Assembly: GCA_021234155.1 (NCBI GenBank) | Contig: JAJEKV010000027.1 | Span: forward strand, 14,148,993 to 14,212,992 | Origin: Isoetes taiwanensis | Lineage: Eukaryota; Streptophyta; Lycopodiopsida; Isoetales; Isoetaceae | Direction: 5' to 3' | Length of the DNA: 64,000 nt | Shown here: piece by piece, positions 57,900 to 64,000 of the stretch | How positions within the stretch are numbered: the stretch's first letter is position 1 | Layout: every line of letters starts with the position of its first letter | Program-made: the position numbers and the translations under genes | Notes under the pieces: generated by a model | The model's input: the letters and a program-made list of their open reading frames with translations, nothing else | Told to the model about the DNA's origin: nothing | The model's database searches: none

Positions 57900-60800
57900 C
57901 CACTTTTCCTTGACCAAATCAAGTGAAATTGGTTGCATTAGATCTTGTAGTCTTATAGAAACTCATGCATGTACGTTGCACCTTGCATAAAATTGTCAGG
58001 CATTACCTCGAACAACCTCAAATTTCACCAACCCTAAAATTCCAAACTTAGCGTTTTATCATGTAAATGGGCATTTAACCTCATTCCCTCTACAATTTGC
58101 TCTCCAAGCTCCGAGTCGACTAAAGGCGCTTAGGCATCATTTGTAATAATCAGCTAGTACCTTCAACTCAAGTACCCGAGTGCTAGTACATTGCCTTACT
58201 CATACCAAATAGATAAAAGTTGACCTAATTTTCCATAGCTGCCACATTGTTTGCCATTGTCAGGATAACATCATGAGCGAGTTCTGTCACAATCTAGAGT
58301 CTAGGACTTTTCAAGCCACTCTTTGTATAGGGCACCGGAGCCAAACCAATTTGGCCGAGAATTTATAGCACGTCTAAAAACCATAAAGGCCTTGCAAAGC
58401 AAAGCCCAATGTATGCTAGACTACATAACTATGACCTTTGAAAAGGCTAGGTAATTCTCTATCAATCTGCCTTGGCCATATTCCTCCCTTAGAGGGCCAT
58501 CACTATTGTAAGTCAGCCGTCTATCCAGTAGTGTGACCCTCAAACCTTAGACTATTAGTGTAGATGAGTGTCTGCTCTTGGAGTAAGAGGTGGGAGTGAC
58601 TGAAGAACAAGACGCGGCGCACAGGTCCGTCGAAGACCTCTAGGATTCAATCAATGGGCAATCAGATAAGGCAAAAGAAGTCGACGGAGAGATACAACAA
58701 ATGGCAATGATAGACACCTCTAGCAACAATACCAGTAGGACAGGGCATCAATACCTTGTCCCCAATCTTCATTGGCAGCTTACCTAGTTATCAATGACAT
58801 TACGAACCTTCCAGAGTGGGCTATCAGATTGACGAACTCCTTGCTCTCTTAGGCCAGCAGGAAGACATCGACACCTTCATTGGATTCAACACAGAAGTTC
58901 TAGGTAGAAGAATACGAGGCATCAACATACAAAAGCAAAGCATGTCGTATACAAATAGCTACCTCAACATCAAGAGCTAGGGTCAGAGAGGATTATCTTC
59001 CATCGGAAAAAGAATTCATTGCAGCGCATGGATGCATAAGAATCACAGAGAAGACCATCACGATCTTGCATCCTAGCAGCTCAAGCGGACTTTCGAGCAA
59101 CACACAAAGGGAAGGCCTATGCCAGCAAAAGGGACAAGATCAAGGAGGATGATCTTCAGTCAGAACAAGAGTTTTAGATCTACGGACATCTGGTAACAAA
59201 AGAAAAGACAATTTGAGTGCTTCAGCCAAGTAGCGCGAGTGGACCAATCCGGAAAGGATAGAGGAGACGATGTACTCAAGCAGTCAATACCTTTGCACAT
59301 CTTCAAATTGGGCACCTAAAACAAGGACGCCTATCAGTCAGCAAAATCCCCACAACGGATAAGACCATTGAAGTGGTAGCAATTTCATTCAAGGAGGCAT
59401 ATCGAGGAACATTCTTCACAACTTCGATTGACGAGCTCGAACTAAGCATGCGATTACCTCAATAGTAGCAGCAACAACAAACTTCAGAATCAACCAAAAT
59501 GAGAAATATACACCTAATAAGAAGAATCAAAGCGAGATGGGGTCGCGAGAAAATCTAAAAGATTACAAATACTTAAGTTTATCCGTTTATTAATTTGAAA
59601 AGTGGATGAATTGAAATCCCAATATAAATGTTGTATTATAAATGTTAGGTATTCACATAGTATAAAAACCTAGTTGAACAATGTTTGACTATTTTCTTAT
59701 GCCATTGCGAGTACCTTAATCATAATTAAGTCTAAAAATTGTAGAAAAGCTAGTAAAAGTTAATAGGCATATACAGATGAGGTTGAAGAATCAAATGTCG
59801 CCTTGAGAAATGATGATTCCTAGTCAAGAAACCCGATGCAAAGTAGAATTTTAGCTCAAGATCAAATTTAACATTTGTACTTCGAATGGACGAACAAGTA
59901 CAAGGGAAGAACGACTAGAGCCCAAGCAAAGCTTCTACTTCAAACACTTCAGGAAGTAGCCTCGAGCAAAAAACTGCTCGTCCAATACAATGCCAAGCTG
60001 AGAGATGTCGGTCATGTCAAGATCTCTAATGCTCTAGCATCAAGCACATCGTTAGGACGCAACTCTAGCTCTTGTGGCAGCAGCAACACTTGACACCCTC
60101 ATGAACGGTGTCCCTAACAATGGAAGGAAAAATGTCCAGACATGTTGAGGATCCCTGGCCACAATATTGTATAGCAATGATGTCGCCATTAACTATCCAT
60201 GAGATTTTGTTTCTTCATTCCATGTAAAAGACCATGGCTTAAATTCAGGATCCACCCCATTTTTCTAGTAAATCATTTCAGATAGGTAACCCTATTTGAA
60301 ACTCATGTTCTTCTTGATTAGCATATCATGTATGTAATATTAGAAGCACACAGCTCACTGTCAGAAAAATCAACTCATTTAAAAAGCAGTACTTTATATA
60401 CCTGTATAAGTACATCAGCAAGAAGGCCAAACCGAAGAAGGATGGCAGCACTGGTACGACCAATGCACAGAAGTGTCATGAAAAAAACTGGCTTGGACTA
60501 GCCTAAACTAGCACAAACATCAGCATTGGCCAATCCCTCTGCTGTCTTATCTTGCCATACATTGACAATAAAGTCCAAGATGGTACAAAGCCTCTAAGGT
60601 CTTATGCCAAGATGTTACATATCAATCTTTAGATCAAGATCATTGTATGATAAGACAAGGTAACATATCTTGTTCATAAGCTAAGAATGTTCAAGATTTA
60701 AAACATTCAATCAGCATGTTATAGTGATGCATATAACAATAGTCAAAAGGTCACTAATATTCACTAATGTGGGAGCTCATGGCCGGAAAAGATAAAGCCA

Positions 60801-61200
60801 AAGCAATAAAGCTTGCAAAAAGCATATCTCTATGAATCTTAAAATATCACCCTGAGTATTTCCTTTATCTTCCTGCAATCCATTCATGCTTTGCATCTAA
60901 CCTAGAATTTAGAGGACTAACCTCATAAAAGTCTTATGGAAGGAGCGTCGTCCAAGTTTCCAAGCTATATCCTTAGGTCAAAGTGCCACGATATATAAGT
61001 ATACCGCTATGCTACCATACTGAAATAATGCTTCAGTCTGCAACCTTGAATGGTGCACACTATTTTTTTGCATAAGCCGTCCTTAAGCCTCTTGTACCTA
61101 TAAAGAAAAAATATGTACAATGGTCTTGCACATTTATATAAGAGCCCCCATGTCCCATAGATCACACGAGCATTTTCTAAAGAAGCCCCAAGTCATAATA
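57900..61200. other. No gene recognised
   Basis: 58550-59480 is relatively purine-rich and reads like degraded coding sequence (a retroelement gag relic is possible), but all frames have frequent stops. A 72-codon plus frame at 59875-60093 (Lys/Leu/Gln-rich, then Ser-rich) has no recognised domain. Confidence 0.4.
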
Positions 61201-61210
61201 AAAGTTGCAT

Positions 61211-61371
<161 letters not shown>

Positions 61372-61379
61372 TATCTATG

Positions 61380-61750
61380 ACAACTTGACAACCACATGTC
61401 AAGCATGCATTCTTTACATTAAGCATGCCCTTTTTAAAAAAAAACATGCAAGCATATGTTGTAGACCATATTGAATAATCCCTTTGTTAACAATGGTTCA
61501 CCAACGCTCATGTCAACTAGACTATTTCTTTCCAAATAAACCTTCGCTTGGGATTAATAATATAATCCATCATGGTTTAGATTTTAAAGCAAAACGAATC
61601 CATGGTTTTAACTTGGCAAATATTACCAATGCAACTCTAGATTTATTAATAGGAACCAAATAGAGACTAACCTTATACTAGTGTGCAAACTATTTCCAAG
61701 TGGCACCACACTAGGTTTTTCGCAACAAAGTTAAATGATTCACCTTGCAA
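61380..61750. other. No gene recognised
   Basis: AT-rich spacer between the (CTAT)n run and the LINE poly(A) tail. Nothing recognised. Confidence 0.4.
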
Positions 61751-61755
61751 AATGT

Positions 61756-62945
61756 TTTTTTTTTTTTTTTTTTTTTTTTGAAGAATATACGAATATATTA
61801 AACCACTAGAATGCGATCAAGTACAATGATAAGTGTGGTGCTAAGAAATGAAGCGCCCATCATGATCCACAATCTGTAGGAATGTCGACCAAATTTCCCG
61901 CTTAACTGTGTCAGACAAGCTTGAGACTTGGTAAGCCTGCCACAACTAATGCCTAAAGATCGGAACCAACCAAAAAGGGCTAAGCACTGCATTTTGAAAG
62001 ACCTTCGCTCTCTGTCTTTTCCAAATCAGCCACAAAAGCCAAGCTCTACATAAATGAAACGCCTGCCGCTTGGCCACTGCCCACCTGCTAGGAAGGACTC
62101 CCAAGAGAATCTTCTGACTGCATAGTGAAGTCCCAAAGAGGGCTCTCACCCAGGACCAAGCTGCCCCTACCTCGTGCATAGGACAAAGCGGTGCTCAATG
62201 GTCTCCACGTCGCCTCCCACATAAAGGGCATGTTTTAAGCTACGAGGTTGAACACGTGGACTCGGACATTCACCACGAGGCTCTCGGTGCAAGATCTGCC
62301 ACAAAAGGGCAGGATTTTAGGAGGAGGCAATGTATTCCACGCCCACTTCCACATGGCGGACCACTTACTCCCTGGAAGCTTAAAAAGCGACCACTTATCC
62401 GAAAAGCGACAGCGTGTCCCGAAGTGCTAGGAGCCCATAAGCCGATGCTACAAAGCGAGATGCACCAAGTCCACTATCTCGACTTCCAAACGCGATTGAC
62501 TTGAGAAGACAAGCTGCAATGGAATAGCATTGGCAATTCCCGGCCCAAGTCCAGTATGTCCCCGCTGCCCAAGGCCAAATCTCTCCCCTAAAAACTCCCA
62601 CGGTGCCGGATGACCCTCCCAATACCAGTCCGCGGATGGATGTTACCCCTGCGGCAATCCATCGGTGAAAATACACAGGTGTAGGGAAGAGGCCAAGGAT
62701 GATGCAGAGTCCAAGGGTACCCAGAGAAAGGGCGATGAGGCTACCATACACCTGCTAGGGTCCAATGAAAAGAGAACCTTGACCACCTTCCAGGCCTTCA
62801 TGAGACCCTTAAGAAAAGGCGAAGCATGAGGGAATGGACGCAAATCCTCAAACAGAGCCCACGGCAACTGAATTAAATCTGTCTTCGTAACTGCAAAGTG
62901 CTCAGTGTTCCACATCATATGTGCAGTCAGATAATTTTATCAAGT
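61756..62945 (-). pseudogene. Decayed plant-type LINE 3' part with poly(A) tail
   Basis: Minus strand, ending in a poly(A) tail (T-run at 61756-61780). A 5' segment (62918-62643) reads MMWNTEHFAVTKTDLIQLPW and further hydrophobic Trp-rich sequence. After frame changes come GTVGVFRGEIWPWAAGT (about 62600) and a zinc-binding block split over two frames near 62170-62230 (CPLCG, then ETIEHRFVLC). Next are AAWSWVRALFG, LIWKRQRAKVFQN and FGWFRSLG. The CPLCG...EHxFxxC motif and Trp-rich tail are typical of the C-terminal region of plant LINE ORF2. RT itself is not present; the copy is 5'-truncated near 62945 and multiply frameshifted. Confidence 0.8.
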
Positions 62946-62949
62946 CATT

Positions 62950-63685
62950 AGGAAACTAGCTTAGTTTCCATTAAATTGGAGCACCTATTTGTAGGAATAT
63001 TGAATTAAAAAAAAAAAAAATAGCAACTCCCTCCTGCATATGTGCATATGATGGAATGGACAAGTAAAAGTTAAGGCCATTAAAGCTATTGGATTATTTT
63101 TAGATCACATGCTATATTAGCATTATCAAACGTCATTTGTGAGGACTACATATTAACATGATTGGTTTCAAGCATAAGGTAAGGCGGTCAAAGATAATGT
63201 TTGGTTAGCTTCCCATTTGTTCAAAATCCATAAACTTGTCTAAAAAATATGGGACAAATTCTTAGAAACTCCAGCATCTTGGCTGTTGAAATTGAAATTT
63301 TATGGCATGGATTTTTATTTTTTATTTTTTTTATTTTTTTGGTTTGGATTTTTTTTTTAAAAGAAAATTTGTCTGCCAAAATTTTTGGGTTCTTTATATT
63401 TTTTCCAGCTATAACCTAGATTTTCATAGGCTCTTTCCAACTAAAATTACTTGTTAGGTATTTAGAGTTAGTCCTAAAAATGTGATAACATCTGTAAAAA
63501 TTACTTGTTAGTTATTTAGAGTTAGTCCTAAATATGTGGTAACATCCTTAAAACAGGCTAAAATGATATCGCAAAATTCTTGGGCTAACTATTATAAAAG
63601 AACGGTCATGCCAAGTTGGTTGTTCTGCACAAATCAACGCGAATTTGAAGCAATGCCCAACCATGTTGACATTGACAATGTAAGA
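62950..63685. other. No gene recognised; short direct repeat
   Basis: AT-rich. aaaattacttgttag-tatt with agagttagtcctaaa-atgtg occurs at about 63443 and 63497. A-run at 63007-63020. Confidence 0.5.
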
Positions 63686-63686
63686 T

Positions 63687-63914
63687 AGATAGATAGATAG
63701 ATAGTAGTTTTAACGTCACGCCACTAGGCAGCATCCAACTGGACATGTGACCACACACCACACTACATTGCTTGGTTGGGCCCTGCCCCCAACCACCTTA
63801 CATTGCGTCTGTTGGGATTTGACCCCCAACAGTACCGAGTGCGATTCTGGGCGGTCTCGAACTCGAGACCACATTGCTAAGGAACTAGTGTGTTACCACT
63901 AGACCAAACACCCA
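63687..63914 (-). mobile_element. Nearly complete tRNA-derived SINE with (CTAT)n tail
   Basis: Read on minus, it begins gggtgtttggtctagtggta (A-box region). About 35 nt later it has tctcgagttcgagacc (T-arm and B-box). A body of about 150 bp follows, ending gcctagtggcgtgacgtt, and then a short (CTAT)n tail at 63687-63702. Pol III internal-promoter spacing is normal for tRNA-derived SINEs. Related pieces lie at 8152-8247, 13568-13700 and 61211-61235. No target-site duplication was confidently identified. Confidence 0.85.
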
Positions 63915-64000
63915 GAACAATCTTATAATAAATGATGTCGATTATCAAGATATTATCTTTCTCAATATCTTTGTTTATCCACTCATCAATTTCATACTTG

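Overview
This is a 64-kb piece of nuclear DNA from a land plant. It is intron-rich, gene-poor and repeat-dense. The best evidence for a plant is a complete ten-exon gene for a plastid starch-granule protein of the PTST2/PTST3 type. An Mpv17/PMP22-family gene fragment and a relic of a plant DUF7032/armadillo-repeat gene support this. The mix of LINEs, tRNA-derived SINEs with tetranucleotide tails and very long microsatellites suggests a large-genome plant, perhaps a fern or other seed-free lineage. That last point is an impression, not proof. All coordinates were read by eye and may be off by a few bases.

Layout. 1-9.6 kb holds no intact gene: it has decayed LINE and SINE pieces, nested duplications and microsatellites. 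9.6-11.85 kb is a 5'-truncated LINE on the minus strand with a long open reading frame, bounded on both sides by (GA)n and carrying a fold-back at its broken 5' end. 12-16.8 kb is mostly unassigned, with a SINE relic, a tRNA-like SINE head and a 130-bp fold-back element. 16.80-23.87 kb (minus) is the PTST2/3-type gene; two of its introns carry old LINE fragments. 24.2-45.08 kb, starting about 0.3 kb upstream of its start codon, is a tandem array of eight units of about 2.73-2.99 kb. The units alternate in two types (a roughly 5.7-kb higher-order repeat). Both end units are internally deleted and both ends sit at long poly-T runs. Each unit carries a 63-nt hairpin and short conserved reading frames of unknown meaning.

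45-48.5 kb is unassigned but includes a diverged relative of part of the array unit. 48.53-49.26 kb (plus) holds the first three exons of an Mpv17/PMP22-family membrane-protein gene; no later exons were found. An antisense DUF7032-type pseudogene (49.3-50.0 kb) follows directly. 52-57.9 kb is a graveyard of mobile DNA: a 160-bp fold-back element, a LINE RT fragment, a Ty3-type gag-protease fragment, an LTR end with a primer-binding site, and clustered tRNA-like SINE heads. 61-64 kb has an expanded (CTAT)n that grew from a SINE tail, a decayed LINE with poly(A) tail, and a nearly complete tRNA-derived SINE.

The most unusual features are the alternating 2.7/3.0-kb array beside the starch gene and the clustering of its unit-to-unit differences at CAG/CTG sites. 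The second pattern looks more like a modified-base sequencing signature (plant CHG methylation) than ordinary mutation.
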